A model generated the notes under the pieces. The model made no database searches, was not told the DNA's origin, and saw nothing but the letters and a program-made list of their open reading frames with translations. From an uncultured Sphingomonadaceae bacterium (GTDB lineage: Bacteria; Pseudomonadota; Alphaproteobacteria; Sphingomonadales; Sphingomonadaceae), in NCBI GenBank assembly GCA_947493325.1, contig CANLQI010000001.1:62001-126000 (forward strand): a stretch of 64,000 nucleotides of DNA. Reading direction: 5' to 3'. Position 1 is the stretch's first letter; each line of letters begins with the position of its first letter. The translations under genes were made by a program, and so were the position numbers. Below, one piece after another: positions 1-8,781 of the stretch.

Positions 1-1
1 G

Positions 2-1618
2 CAGGGATTGACTGTGCCTGCTGAAATGGCGGCGATATCCAAAGCGGTCACCGGGGCCTATCTGTCCAGCGCGGGCAATGCTTTCACCACCCGCACGGCG
101 AGCCAGATTGTGCAGCAGCACTTCCCGCCCGCACCTTCCACGCCCGGTCTTGAAAGCGGGCCGCTGTTCGGGGTGCAGTTCAGCCAGTTGCCCTGTTCAG
201 ACCTTAATACGCGTTTTGGCGCAGCGGGCGCGGCCGCGCTGATCGGGCCGAAGCGTGCACCGCTCGGCCTTGCCGCAGATCCTGGCGGGCTCCCGCTCTA
301 TAAAAACGGCGTGGTTGTGGGCGGCATTGGTGTGATGGGCGACGGCGATTATGGTTTCGATCCCAATATCCTGAATGTCGATGTGGATGATGAGGAAGCG
401 ATTGCACTGGCAGGCATGCAGGGGTTTGCGCCGCCGGACACTATTCTGGCCAGCCGGATTACGGTCGATGGCACCAGCCTGCGTTTCAGCGATATGGCTG
501 CGGGCGACCTTGCGCCGCTGCAAAGCAATTTTGCGGCCATTAATGGCAGCCAAGGCGGGCTTGTTCCCGTCACCGGCTATAGCGCAGGTGCAATTATTGC
601 GGGGACAGCCTATGGCACGGAAGCCTCGGGTGTGCGGGCTTCGACAGCGGCGGAATTTTCCAACCGCGATGCCTTTGTCCTGACCAATGGCACGGGCGGC
701 AATCGCTATCCCGTGCGCGGCGGCACCGATGGCGCCAGTGTTGGCAGCGCACTGACCGCAGCGGAATCACGCGCGATACTGGAGGAAGCCTTTACGGTGA
801 TGAGCCGCGCCCGCGCGCAGATCCGCCGTCCTTTGGATAGCCGCGCGCAAGTGACAATTTCGCTGGTCGACACGCATGGCGAAGTGCTGGGCATCGTGCG
901 TTCTCCCGATGCGCCTATTTTCGGCACGGATGTCAGTTTGCAAAAAGCGCGCACCGCCAGCTTCTTTTCGAACAAGGCCGCGGCGCAGCAATTGCTGGCC
1001 AATCCTGATGGAGATGTGGCCGGATTTGTACAGAAGGTGCGCGATTTTCTGGGCGACCCGCAGGCGCTGACCGGCACATTTGCCTTTGCCGACCGCAGCG
1101 GCGGCAATCTGTCGCGGCCCTATTTCCCCGATGGCGAGGTGGGGCGGCCCCATGGACCGCTGTCTCGCCCGATAGAGGATTTCAATCCCTTTGCCACCGG
1201 ACTTCAGGTGCAATTGGTGGCGGGCAATATCATTCAGCATGCACAGTTTGTAGCGGGCGCGTCAGCCACCGATACGCCGCCGCGCTGCACCAGCACGCCC
1301 GATGCCGCGCCGGGCCAGAACCGGCTGGAAAACGGCATTCAGATTTTTCCCGGTTCTGTGCCCGTTTATCGGGGTGGAGAACTGATTGGCGGACTGGGCG
1401 TGTCGGGCGATGGTATTGATCAGGATGATATGATCAGCTTTTTGGGCTTGCATAATGCGGGGACACGCGGCGGATCGATCGGCAATGCGCCAAAAGACAT
1501 CCGCGCCGACCGGATTGTCGTTGATCTGGGTGATGCAGAGGTGCGGCTGCGCTATGTCAGCTGCCCGTTCGCGCCGTTTCTGGACACGGCGGAGCAAAAC
1601 GTCTGCGAGGGATTGTGA
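2..1618 (+). CDS. Double HbpS/GlcG-like haem-binding protein (5' end missing)
   Basis: The reading frame is open to the window edge, so the true start and any signal peptide lie upstream; the TTG at base 8 is probably an internal Leu codon. The protein resembles the HbpS/GlcG family (Haem_degrading fold), whose members bind haem or cobalamin-like ligands, often in the periplasm. The second domain (about bases 770-1540) is clearest: a VTISLVDTHGEVLGIVRSPD strand pair, a helix KARTAS, then VYRGGELIGGLGVSG. The first domain (about bases 20-420) carries a matching GGLPLYKNGVVVGGIGV strand but a less regular N-terminal half. The protein is thus a tandem duplication with a long insert between halves. 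Its stop overlaps the ATG of the next gene by one base, so it is translationally coupled to an outer-membrane barrel and a decahaem cytochrome. A role in haem or electron handling for that complex is inference. Confidence 0.75.
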   Translation, partial: QGLTVPAEMAAISKAVTGAYLSSAGNAFTTRTASQIVQQHFPPAPSTPGLESGPLFGVQFSQLPCSDLNTRFGAAGAAALIGPKRAPLGLAADPGGLPLYKNGVVVGGIGVMGDGDYGFDPNILNVDVDDEEAIALAGMQGFAPPDTILASRITVDGTSLRFSDMAAGDLAPLQSNFAAINGSQGGLVPVTGYSAGAIIAGTAYGTEASGVRASTAAEFSNRDAFVLTNGTGGNRYPVRGGTDGASVGSALTAAESRAILEEAFTVMSRARAQIRRPLDSRAQVTISLVDTHGEVLGIVRSPDAPIFGTDVSLQKARTASFFSNKAAAQQLLANPDGDVAGFVQKVRDFLGDPQALTGTFAFADRSGGNLSRPYFPDGEVGRPHGPLSRPIEDFNPFATGLQVQLVAGNIIQHAQFVAGASATDTPPRCTSTPDAAPGQNRLENGIQIFPGSVPVYRGGELIGGLGVSGDGIDQDDMISFLGLHNAGTRGGSIGNAPKDIRADRIVVDLGDAEVRLRYVSCPFAPFLDTAEQNVCEGL

Positions 1619-3567
1619 TGGCGGGGATGATGGCATCATTGTTGCCGTTTGTGAGCGCGCTGTCGGGTGAGACGGCGGCTCTGGATATGCTGCAAGAAAC
1701 ACCTGCCGCCGAAATGGAAGAAACGGATGCCGCCGAAGAACTGTCTGAACCGACGCGTTTTCCGCCTGTCGATCCGGAAGTAGAGGCCGACGATGCGCTG
1801 ATTGATGGCCGCCGCCGTCCGGGTGTACAGGCGGAGCTGCCTGATCCGGTGACACAGAATAACCCGGGCGCCGTGCGCGCACCGCCCCCCGAAGCTTTCC
1901 CCACCGACCAGTTTCCGCTCCCGGACCGCTGGCGGCTGCTGACCTCGCTGTGTCCCGAACGGAAAAAAGGCCAGCCTGTTTCTTACGGCGTGTTTGGCGG
2001 GCTTTATGAAGTGTGCCAGCCGATTACCGACCCCTATCACCAGAACTGGCTGAAAGGCGATCTGCCGATCCCGGACAAGTACAAGCCCGGCTTCCTGAAA
2101 GAGAAAGACTGGTTTTTCGTGCTCAACGCGATTTCCGACACGGTGATCGAGCCGCGCAGCTTTCCGACGCCGGTGGGCGTACAGACGACCGATCGCCCGG
2201 ACAGCCTCGATGTCTTTGGCCGCTCGAATTCGCTGGTGCTGGCGCAGACATTCATCACCGGATTTGCACTCATCAAGGGAGAAACGGCGTACAAGCCGCC
2301 TTCGGTCGAATATCGGCTGACGCTGGCGGCGCAGGTCAATCACGTTGATGTGCCGGAGCGCCGCGTGCTGCTGGTCGAACCATCGGCGCGCAGCCGGCGC
2401 ACCGATCATTTTGTCGGCGTGCAGGAAGCGTTCGTCGACTATCACCTCGGCAAATATGACACCGCACGCTATGATTTCATCTCGGTGCGCGCGGGCATCC
2501 AGCCAATGCAGGCCGATTTTCGCGGGTTCCTGTTTCAGGACAACCAGCTGGGCGTGCGGTTGTTCGGCTCACGCGACAATAACCGCATACAGTTTAATCT
2601 CGGCGCGTTCTGGCGGCTGGAAAAAGATACGAATAGCGGGCTTAACAGCATCGTCGATACCCCGCGCGACGACTGGGTGTTTTTCGCCAATATCTACCGG
2701 CAGGATTTTCCAGTTGTGGGCCTGACCAGCCAATTATCGCTCACCTACAACATGAACCGCGAGCGCGGGTCGTTCAAAACCGATGACAATGGGTTCCCGG
2801 TGCGTCCCGCACTGCTCGGTGATCTGCGCAGCCGGGCCTATGATGTTGCATATCTGGGCTATGCAGTCGATGGCCGGATCGGTCGCATCAATCTGACGGG
2901 GCAGCTTTACGGCGCATTTGGCGAGGATCGGAACAGCTTTTTCACCAGCCGCAAGGCGGATATACGCGCGTTTTTCGGCGCGGCAGAGGCGAGCTATGAC
3001 GTCGATTTCTGGCGCTTCCGTGCTTCCGCGCTTTATGCCAGCGGCGATGGCGATCCCTATAATAATACTGAAGCCGGGTTTGACGCGATTTTTGAAAACC
3101 CCATTTTTGCGGGCGCGGACACCAGCTACTGGATACGGCAGGTCATTCCCTTTGCGGGCGGCGGCCGCGCGGTTGGCATCAATGGCCGCAACGGCATCCT
3201 CAATTCGCTGCGCTCGTCCAAGGAACAGGGGCAGTCCAATTTCAACAATCCCGGCACCGTGCTGCTGGGCGTGGGGGCGGATGCTGACCTGACGCCCGAA
3301 ATCCGGCTGTCCGGCAATATCAATCATCTGTGGTTTGCGAAAACCGACACGTTGCAGGCGCTGCGTAATGAGGGCAGCATTCCGGCGGATATCGGCTGGG
3401 ATCTGTCGCTGGCGGGCATATGGCGGCCCAAAGCAAACCAGAACCTGGTGTTCCGCCTGTCGGCAGCCGTGTTCGATCCGGGCAGTGGTTTTCGTGACCT
3501 GTTTACACAGACGGGCGGTGATGGCCGCTATTATTCGGTACTCTTAAATGCGATTGTGGCGTTTTGA
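1618..3567 (+). CDS. Outer-membrane beta-barrel protein (porin-like) of the cytochrome operon
   Basis: The 649-residue protein has a short hydrophobic N-terminus (AGMMASLLPFVSALSG) that could be a signal peptide, then an acidic and proline-rich stretch to about residue 100, then many alternating aromatic/polar strands such as RLTLAAQVNHVDV, IQFNLGAFWRLEK and LTSQLSLTYNMN. It ends in a C-terminal Phe (LLNAIVAF), the usual outer-membrane barrel signature recognised by the BAM machinery. The ATG at 1618 shares one base with the upstream stop (TGATG); a GTG at 1615 is an alternative. Two cysteines lie in the N-terminal periplasmic part. No specific family is recognised; the FQDNQLGVRLFG stretch recalls alginate-export or porin barrels. 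Sitting between a haem-binding protein and a decahaem cytochrome, it is a candidate for the barrel of a porin-cytochrome conduit (inference). Confidence 0.75.
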   Translation: MAGMMASLLPFVSALSGETAALDMLQETPAAEMEETDAAEELSEPTRFPPVDPEVEADDALIDGRRRPGVQAELPDPVTQNNPGAVRAPPPEAFPTDQFPLPDRWRLLTSLCPERKKGQPVSYGVFGGLYEVCQPITDPYHQNWLKGDLPIPDKYKPGFLKEKDWFFVLNAISDTVIEPRSFPTPVGVQTTDRPDSLDVFGRSNSLVLAQTFITGFALIKGETAYKPPSVEYRLTLAAQVNHVDVPERRVLLVEPSARSRRTDHFVGVQEAFVDYHLGKYDTARYDFISVRAGIQPMQADFRGFLFQDNQLGVRLFGSRDNNRIQFNLGAFWRLEKDTNSGLNSIVDTPRDDWVFFANIYRQDFPVVGLTSQLSLTYNMNRERGSFKTDDNGFPVRPALLGDLRSRAYDVAYLGYAVDGRIGRINLTGQLYGAFGEDRNSFFTSRKADIRAFFGAAEASYDVDFWRFRASALYASGDGDPYNNTEAGFDAIFENPIFAGADTSYWIRQVIPFAGGGRAVGINGRNGILNSLRSSKEQGQSNFNNPGTVLLGVGADADLTPEIRLSGNINHLWFAKTDTLQALRNEGSIPADIGWDLSLAGIWRPKANQNLVFRLSAAVFDPGSGFRDLFTQTGGDGRYYSVLLNAIVAF

Positions 3568-3568
3568 T

Positions 3569-6500
3569 ATGACAAGGCGGAGCGCATATATCTTCCCGTA
3601 TTTCTGCGAAAGCAGGCATCCAGAGCGTATGTCGGTGGTCGCTGCTCTGGGCTCCCGCTTTCGCAGGAGCACTGTTCTTTTTCTGGCTTTGTTTATCGCT
3701 GTCCTATCCATCACGCTCAGCACAAATGCCCCGCTGTTCGCTGCGGATAAGGAAAAGCCGCAAAAGGTGAAATACCGTTTCACCCCGCCTGCGCCGCAGA
3801 ATCAGGATTGGGCAGAGGCGGATGCAAAAAGCGCGGGCTGCATCAGCTGCCACACCGCAAGCGACCGCAAAACCATGCACGCGACGCCCGCCGTGGTGCT
3901 GGGCTGTACTGATTGCCATGGCGGCGATTCCACCGTCATCGCCGACGCGTCGTGGGACAAAAAGGGCGCGCCTTACCTCAAAGCGTTGGCGACCGCGCAT
4001 GTCGTGCCCAAATATCCCAAGAGTTGGCACTGGCCATCCTCGGCCAACCCCAAGCGTTCCTATGCGCTGCTTGCCAAGGAAGCGCCCGAATTCGTGCGCT
4101 TTGTCAACCCGTCCGATTACCGCATTGTGCGCGAATCCTGCGGCGCCTGTCATATCGAGATTATCGAAGCATCGGAGCGGTCATTAATGGCAACCGGGGC
4201 AATGCTGTGGGGCGGGGCGGCCTATAATAACGGTATCGTGCCGTTCAAAAACTATATTTTTGGCGAGGCCTTCACCCGCGATGGCAAACCCGCGATGATC
4301 AAGGCGGCCGGCACCGAACCCGGAAGCGAACCTGGCACTGTTACAGAGGCCGAAAAGGCGCGCGGCGCGCTCCCCGTCATGTATCCGCTGCCCACATGGC
4401 ATGTCATTCCGCCCGGCGATGTTTTCCGCGTGTTCGAACGCGGAGGCCGCAATATCAACACGCAGTTTCCCGAAATCGGCCTGCCCAATATTGGCGGCAT
4501 CATTCAGCGGCTGGAAGAGCCGGGCCGGCCCGATCTCAAGCAATCCAACCGCGGTCCCGCCACCGGGCTTCGTGTGGCGATACCTGTGCTCAATATCCAC
4601 AAGACGCGGCTCAACGATCCGTTTCTGTGGCAGATGGGGACGAATGACCAGCCGGGCGACTATCGCAGCTCGGGCTGTGCATCGTGCCACGTTATTTATG
4701 CCAATGACCGCGAACCACGCCACAGCCTGACCTATGCCAAATACGGCCGCGACGGGCAGACCGCGACCGCCGATCCCACGATTAATTCGCTGCGCGAGGG
4801 GCAGATGCGGTTCGGCAGCTATGGCGACTATGACGCGGCGAAAGAACATGACGGCAAGAAGAGCGGTAAGGATAAAGCGCACGGCGGCGGTTATCACGGG
4901 GATGCGGACAAGGATGCACCGCTTGAAAAAGGGCATCCGATCAAGCACCAGTTTACCAAGGCGATCCCGACCGCGCAGTGCATGAACTGTCATATGCACC
5001 AGCCCAATATCTTCCTGAACAGCTACCTTGGCTACACCATGTGGGACTATGAATCCGACGCGCCCTATATGTGGCCGGGGCCGGACAACAAGACGCCGCG
5101 GCCAGAGGGGATGAGCGACGAGGAATACCAGAAAACCTATAAGCAGCAGAAATATCCAACGGCGGCAGAAGTGCGCAAAGTGCTCGACCGTAATCCCGAA
5201 GGCGCGGCGCCCAAGGGGTTGTGGGCGGATCTCGACTTTCTGCGCAATGTCTATGATCTCAATGAAGAGCTGAAGGATACGCAGTTTGCCGATTATCACG
5301 GCCATGGCTGGAATTTCCGCGCGATCCTGAAACGTGACCGCGACGGCAATCTGCTCGACAAGGACGGCGCGATTGTCGCCGACGATGATCCCGAAAAATT
5401 CCGTAAAGAGGGCGAGGAGAAATTCGTGCAGCCCGGCACCAATCCCGGCAAGAGCGTGCACATGATGGATATCCATGCCGAGGTGGGCATGCAGTGCAGT
5501 GACTGCCATTTCGGGCAGGACAGCCACGGCAATGGCCTGATCTATGGCGAGGTTGCCAATGCGGTCGAGATTGGATGTAAGGATTGCCACGGTACGGCGG
5601 ATGCCTATCCGACACTGCGCACGTCCAACCTTGCGGCGCGGCCCAAGGGGAATAATCTTGCCTTATTGCGCAACGCCGACGGCAAACGGCGGTTTGAATG
5701 GCTGACCGATCTGGATGGCAACCGCGTGCTGGTACAGAGGTCTATAGTCGATCCGGAGCTGAGCTGGCGGGTCAGCCTGGTGAAAGACAGCGTCAGCCGC
5801 GACCACCCGGACTTCAACGCCAAATCGGCGCGGGCGAAGACCGTTGCAAAGTCGGCATCCGAAACCGGTAAATATAGTTTCGGTAGCGGTGTCCTGCCCG
5901 AAGCACGCGCGCATGATGATGAGGAGATGGCGTGCTTTACCTGTCATCTGAGCTGGACGACCAGCTGCGGCGGGTGCCACTTGCCGATCGAGGCGAACTG
6001 GAAATCGAGCGTTCACAAATATGAAAAAGACGATACGCGCAACTATGCGACCTATAATCCGCAGGTCGCGCGCGATCAGATGTTCCAGCTGGGCAAGCAC
6101 CAGACGACCAAGGGCAATATCACCGCGCCGGTGCGTTCCACATCGGCGCTGGTACTCAGCTCCACCAACATCAACCGTGAACGCATTTATGTGCAGCAGC
6201 CACCGATATCTTCCATCGGATTTTCATCACAGGCATTTGCCCCGCATTTCCCGCACACGGTGCGCAAGACCGAAACCAAACAGTGCAGCGACTGTCACCT
6301 GAGCGCGGCCAATGACAATAATGCCATCATGGCGCAGCTACTTCTGCTTGGCACCAATTACGTGAATTTTGTCGGGCTTAACAGCTGGGTCGGGCTGGAT
6401 ACCGGCTTTCAGGCTGTGCGCGTCACCGAATGGGACGAACCGCAGGCGGTGATCGGGTCTTATCTGCACAAATATGCCTATCCCGATTATTACAGGCTGC

Positions 6501-7813
6501 ATGTCGAGCGTAACGGGCGTGAGCTGAAAAACTGGGTGCGCGGCGAGACGTTTGACAAGAATTTCTCCGGTGAGACCAAGGCGCTCGAGGAATTTGCCAA
6601 TGTTGTGCAGGGCACGAAAGATGCGGTCCGCTGCCTGCAGATGCGCGGCGAATATATGTTTGTCGCGGAGGGGCGCGGGGGTTTCCGCGTTTATGATATC
6701 GCGTCGATTGGCAATAAAGGATTTTCCGAACGTATTGTGAAAGCGCCATTTTCTTCGCTCGGGCAAGACACGCATGTAAAGAGCAAAAACGCAACCTGTA
6801 TGGCGCTGGCCACCAACCAGCCGATCAATCCGCTGCGCAATACGGAGGAAATGCGCGAGATTAACCAGGAGCAGCCTTTCCACCCGATCTATAATTATGC
6901 GGTTATCACCGATAGCGAGGAAGGCCTGATCCTGGTCGATGTGAACACGCTGGCCGATGGCGAATTCCGCAATAATTTCTTCAAGCGCACCCAGTTCACG
7001 AACGGCGGCGACGCCTGGAACGAAGGTGGTGTGCTGACCGGCGCGCGGCATATTACGCTGGCAGGCCATTATGCATATATCACTGCCGATGCAGGGCTGG
7101 TGGTGATGGATCTCGATAATCCTGAAAGCCCGCGTTATGTCACGACGATGCCGCTCACCGATGCGCGGGCGAGCGCGGTACAGTTCCGGTATCTCTGGGT
7201 CACGGACGGGGAGGGCGTGAAACTGTTCGACATCACCAAAATGGATGCGCCGGTCGCGGTTCCCTCGGGCACGATCCCGTTGCCCAATGCGCAGCGGCTC
7301 TATCTTGCGCGCACCTACGCCTATATCGCGGCGGGGCAGGACGGGCTGGTCATTACCGACATCAAAAACCCTGAGGCGCCGAAAATATACAGGAAAGAAA
7401 CCTTCGGTGGCACGATGACCGATGCACGCGACGTGGTTGTAGCATCGACCAATGCCACCCTGTTCGCCTATGTTGCGGATGGCCGAAATGGTTTCAAGGT
7501 GGTGCAGCTTACCTCGCCCGACAGTCAGCCCAAATTTTATGGTTTCTCACCCGCGCCAAAGCCTGAACTGATCGCCTTTGCGAAAACGCCGTCGCCCGCG
7601 CTGTCGGTGTCCAAGGGGCTGGACCGCGACCGCGCCGTCGATGAAACCGGTGGGCAGATGGCGGTATTCGGCCGCCTCGGCTCGCGTCCCTTCAACCGCA
7701 GCGAGATGGAAAAAATGTTCCTTAACAGCCGCGGCCAGCCTTACAAGGTCCGCGACGAGGCGAGCATGGAAGATTGGCTATCGTCACCTTCAAAGATGGT
7801 TATGAAGAGGTGA
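3569..7813 (+). CDS. Decahaem c-type cytochrome with C-terminal LVIVD-repeat propeller
   Basis: Ten CxxCH haem c motifs are visible (CISCH, CTDCH, CGACH, CASCH, CMNCH, CSDCH, CKDCH, CFTCH, CGGCH, CSDCH) at about residues 91, 113, 191, 370, 471, 643, 670, 789, 800 and 906, counted from the ATG at 3569. From about residue 1020 to 1320 there are roughly six LVIVD-type repeats (FRVYDIAS, LILVDVN, LVVMDLDN, VKLFDITK, LVITDIKN, FKVVQLTS), which normally build a beta-propeller. A signal peptide follows an Arg-rich n-region (FRRSTVLFLALFIAVLSI, then PLFAA). The start is uncertain: 3548 overlaps the barrel gene, 3569 lies one base after its stop, and 3629 lies inside a palindromic repeat that occupies 3597-3672 and supplies residues about 10-35. 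The protein must be exported and given haem by the Ccm system. Electron transfer across or at the outer membrane with the upstream barrel is inferred. Confidence 0.88.
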   Translation: MTRRSAYIFPYFCESRHPERMSVVAALGSRFRRSTVLFLALFIAVLSITLSTNAPLFAADKEKPQKVKYRFTPPAPQNQDWAEADAKSAGCISCHTASDRKTMHATPAVVLGCTDCHGGDSTVIADASWDKKGAPYLKALATAHVVPKYPKSWHWPSSANPKRSYALLAKEAPEFVRFVNPSDYRIVRESCGACHIEIIEASERSLMATGAMLWGGAAYNNGIVPFKNYIFGEAFTRDGKPAMIKAAGTEPGSEPGTVTEAEKARGALPVMYPLPTWHVIPPGDVFRVFERGGRNINTQFPEIGLPNIGGIIQRLEEPGRPDLKQSNRGPATGLRVAIPVLNIHKTRLNDPFLWQMGTNDQPGDYRSSGCASCHVIYANDREPRHSLTYAKYGRDGQTATADPTINSLREGQMRFGSYGDYDAAKEHDGKKSGKDKAHGGGYHGDADKDAPLEKGHPIKHQFTKAIPTAQCMNCHMHQPNIFLNSYLGYTMWDYESDAPYMWPGPDNKTPRPEGMSDEEYQKTYKQQKYPTAAEVRKVLDRNPEGAAPKGLWADLDFLRNVYDLNEELKDTQFADYHGHGWNFRAILKRDRDGNLLDKDGAIVADDDPEKFRKEGEEKFVQPGTNPGKSVHMMDIHAEVGMQCSDCHFGQDSHGNGLIYGEVANAVEIGCKDCHGTADAYPTLRTSNLAARPKGNNLALLRNADGKRRFEWLTDLDGNRVLVQRSIVDPELSWRVSLVKDSVSRDHPDFNAKSARAKTVAKSASETGKYSFGSGVLPEARAHDDEEMACFTCHLSWTTSCGGCHLPIEANWKSSVHKYEKDDTRNYATYNPQVARDQMFQLGKHQTTKGNITAPVRSTSALVLSSTNINRERIYVQQPPISSIGFSSQAFAPHFPHTVRKTETKQCSDCHLSAANDNNAIMAQLLLLGTNYVNFVGLNSWVGLDTGFQAVRVTEWDEPQAVIGSYLHKYAYPDYYRLHVERNGRELKNWVRGETFDKNFSGETKALEEFANVVQGTKDAVRCLQMRGEYMFVAEGRGGFRVYDIASIGNKGFSERIVKAPFSSLGQDTHVKSKNATCMALATNQPINPLRNTEEMREINQEQPFHPIYNYAVITDSEEGLILVDVNTLADGEFRNNFFKRTQFTNGGDAWNEGGVLTGARHITLAGHYAYITADAGLVVMDLDNPESPRYVTTMPLTDARASAVQFRYLWVTDGEGVKLFDITKMDAPVAVPSGTIPLPNAQRLYLARTYAYIAAGQDGLVITDIKNPEAPKIYRKETFGGTMTDARDVVVASTNATLFAYVADGRNGFKVVQLTSPDSQPKFYGFSPAPKPELIAFAKTPSPALSVSKGLDRDRAVDETGGQMAVFGRLGSRPFNRSEMEKMFLNSRGQPYKVRDEASMEDWLSSPSKMVMKR
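3597..3672. repeat. REPIN-like palindromic element inside the cytochrome 5' coding region
   Basis: Two inverted arms, CTGCGAAAGCAGGCATCCAG and CTCTGGGCTCCCGCTTTCGC, flank a short spacer. The same arms occur at 24044, 31201 and 36687. The element is read in frame as part of the n-region of the cytochrome and separates the start codon at 3569 from the hydrophobic signal core. Confidence 0.8.
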
Positions 7814-7886
7814 GGGGTTTCAGTCAGAAGAAGCCGGGTTCTTATGCGAACAAATACGTCTGAAGCGATTAATTGTATTGAAGCTG

Positions 7887-8246
7887 TTAGGCAGTAAGCG
7901 CTGTTGCAAGCAGCGCACGTATTTCGCCTAATTTCAGAATGTCGTTATCACTAAGTTGTTGCCCGGCAGTTGAAAGCACCGGTGCAGGTACTGAATTGGC
8001 TTTTTTTCCAGACTGCAAATATTTGACAGCGCCCTTGACCGTGTAACCCTGCTCATTGAGCAAGGTATTAATCTGCCGCAGCAAATCCATATCTTCCGGG
8101 CGATAGTAACGGCGCGATCCCGCGCGTTTAAGCGGTTCGAGCATCGGGAATTGCTCTTCCCAGTAACGCAGGATATGCGATTTTACGCCAAGCTCTCGCA
8201 CAGCCTCGCCGATAGTGCGCAGCGCATCTTTTGATTTGCCAGTCAT
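7887..8246 (-). CDS. MerR-family transcriptional regulator
   Basis: The 119-residue protein opens with a MerR winged helix: TIGEAVRELGVKSHILRYWE, then a wing with SRRYYRPEDMDLLRQI and a second helical part ending near residue 75. The C-terminal tail is short and has no cysteine cluster, so it is not a metal sensor; members of this compact type usually dimerise through a short coiled helix. It lies 52 bases downstream of ihfA on the same strand, the standard sphingomonad order plsX-fabH-ihfA-merR. Its target genes are unknown. A fold and DNA-binding role are secure; the ligand, if any, is not visible. Confidence 0.88.
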   Translation of the reverse strand: MTGKSKDALRTIGEAVRELGVKSHILRYWEEQFPMLEPLKRAGSRRYYRPEDMDLLRQINTLLNEQGYTVKGAVKYLQSGKKANSVPAPVLSTAGQQLSDNDILKLGEIRALLATALTA

Positions 8247-8298
8247 GTAATTGTTTTAGCGCGAAAAATCCGTAAATGCAAATTTGAACCTAACCGAT

Positions 8299-8598
8299 TC
8301 AATTACCAGCGATAATCCGGTCTTTCATCATCTGGCTGGCGCGGAATGTCAGCACGCGGCGCGGCGTAATCGGCACTTCGACACCCGTTTTGGGGTTGCG
8401 GCCAATGCGTTCGCCTTTGTCACGCAGCAGGAAAGTTCCGAAACCGGAGATTTTCACGTTTTCCCCATCCTGCATCGCGTTTGTCATATGGTTCAGAATG
8501 GACTCCACCATCTGCGCGGAATCTGCGCGCGACAGCCCGACCTGTTGATTCACTGTATCGGCCAAATCGGCCCGTGTGAGGGTGCCCACTGATCTCAT
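8299..8598 (-). CDS. ihfA: Integration host factor subunit alpha
   Basis: The 99-residue protein is a full-length DNABII (HU/IHF) member. It shows the dimerising N-terminal helices ([18 protein letters not shown]), the core [27 protein letters not shown] and the DNA-intercalating beta-arm ending in [19 protein letters not shown] is the conserved arm sequence with the intercalating proline. It heterodimerises with IhfB to bend DNA in replication, recombination and promoter architecture. The start ATG is preceded by a good ribosome site (GGGAGG seven bases upstream). It is separated from fabH by 183 AT-rich bases holding a perfect 10-bp hairpin, so it probably has its own promoter. Confidence 0.95.
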   Translation of the reverse strand: MRSVGTLTRADLADTVNQQVGLSRADSAQMVESILNHMTNAMQDGENVKISGFGTFLLRDKGERIGRNPKTGVEVPITPRRVLTFRASQMMKDRIIAGN

Positions 8599-8660
8599 AT
8601 ATACCTCCCAAATTTAATCGCGTATTTAAAACAAATCCCGCAGAAAGTAAAATCCATTGA

Positions 8661-8683
8661 GGCGAAAATAGGATATTTTCGCC
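8661..8683. promoter_or_regulatory. Perfect 10-bp hairpin between fabH and ihfA
   Basis: GGCGAAAATA and TATTTTCGCC form a perfect inverted repeat with a 3-base loop. It lies after the fabH stop and 63 bases before the ihfA start. There is no T-run directly after it on the minus strand, so it could be a weak terminator, an mRNA-stability hairpin or an operator. The surrounding 8690-8750 segment is strongly AT-rich and may hold the ihfA promoter, but no clear -35/-10 pair could be fixed. Confidence 0.5.
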
Positions 8684-8781
8684 ATTTTCATAGTATAAAT
8701 GCGACCCGGTTGAAATATAATGAAAAAAATATTTTAATTTTACAAGGCTTTTCAATTTACTGCCTTCACAGCGTACCGGGC

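Noticed and set aside
4184-5590. Minus-strand ORF of 468 codons opposite the decahaem cytochrome
   Set aside because: Antisense of a coding region with ten haem motifs; the Ile/Val-rich product is a codon-bias artefact.
2-7813. Nitrite or hydroxylamine reductase for the multihaem protein
   Set aside because: There is no CxxCK haem and no other nitrogen-cycle motif or gene; the LVIVD propeller and barrel neighbour point elsewhere.
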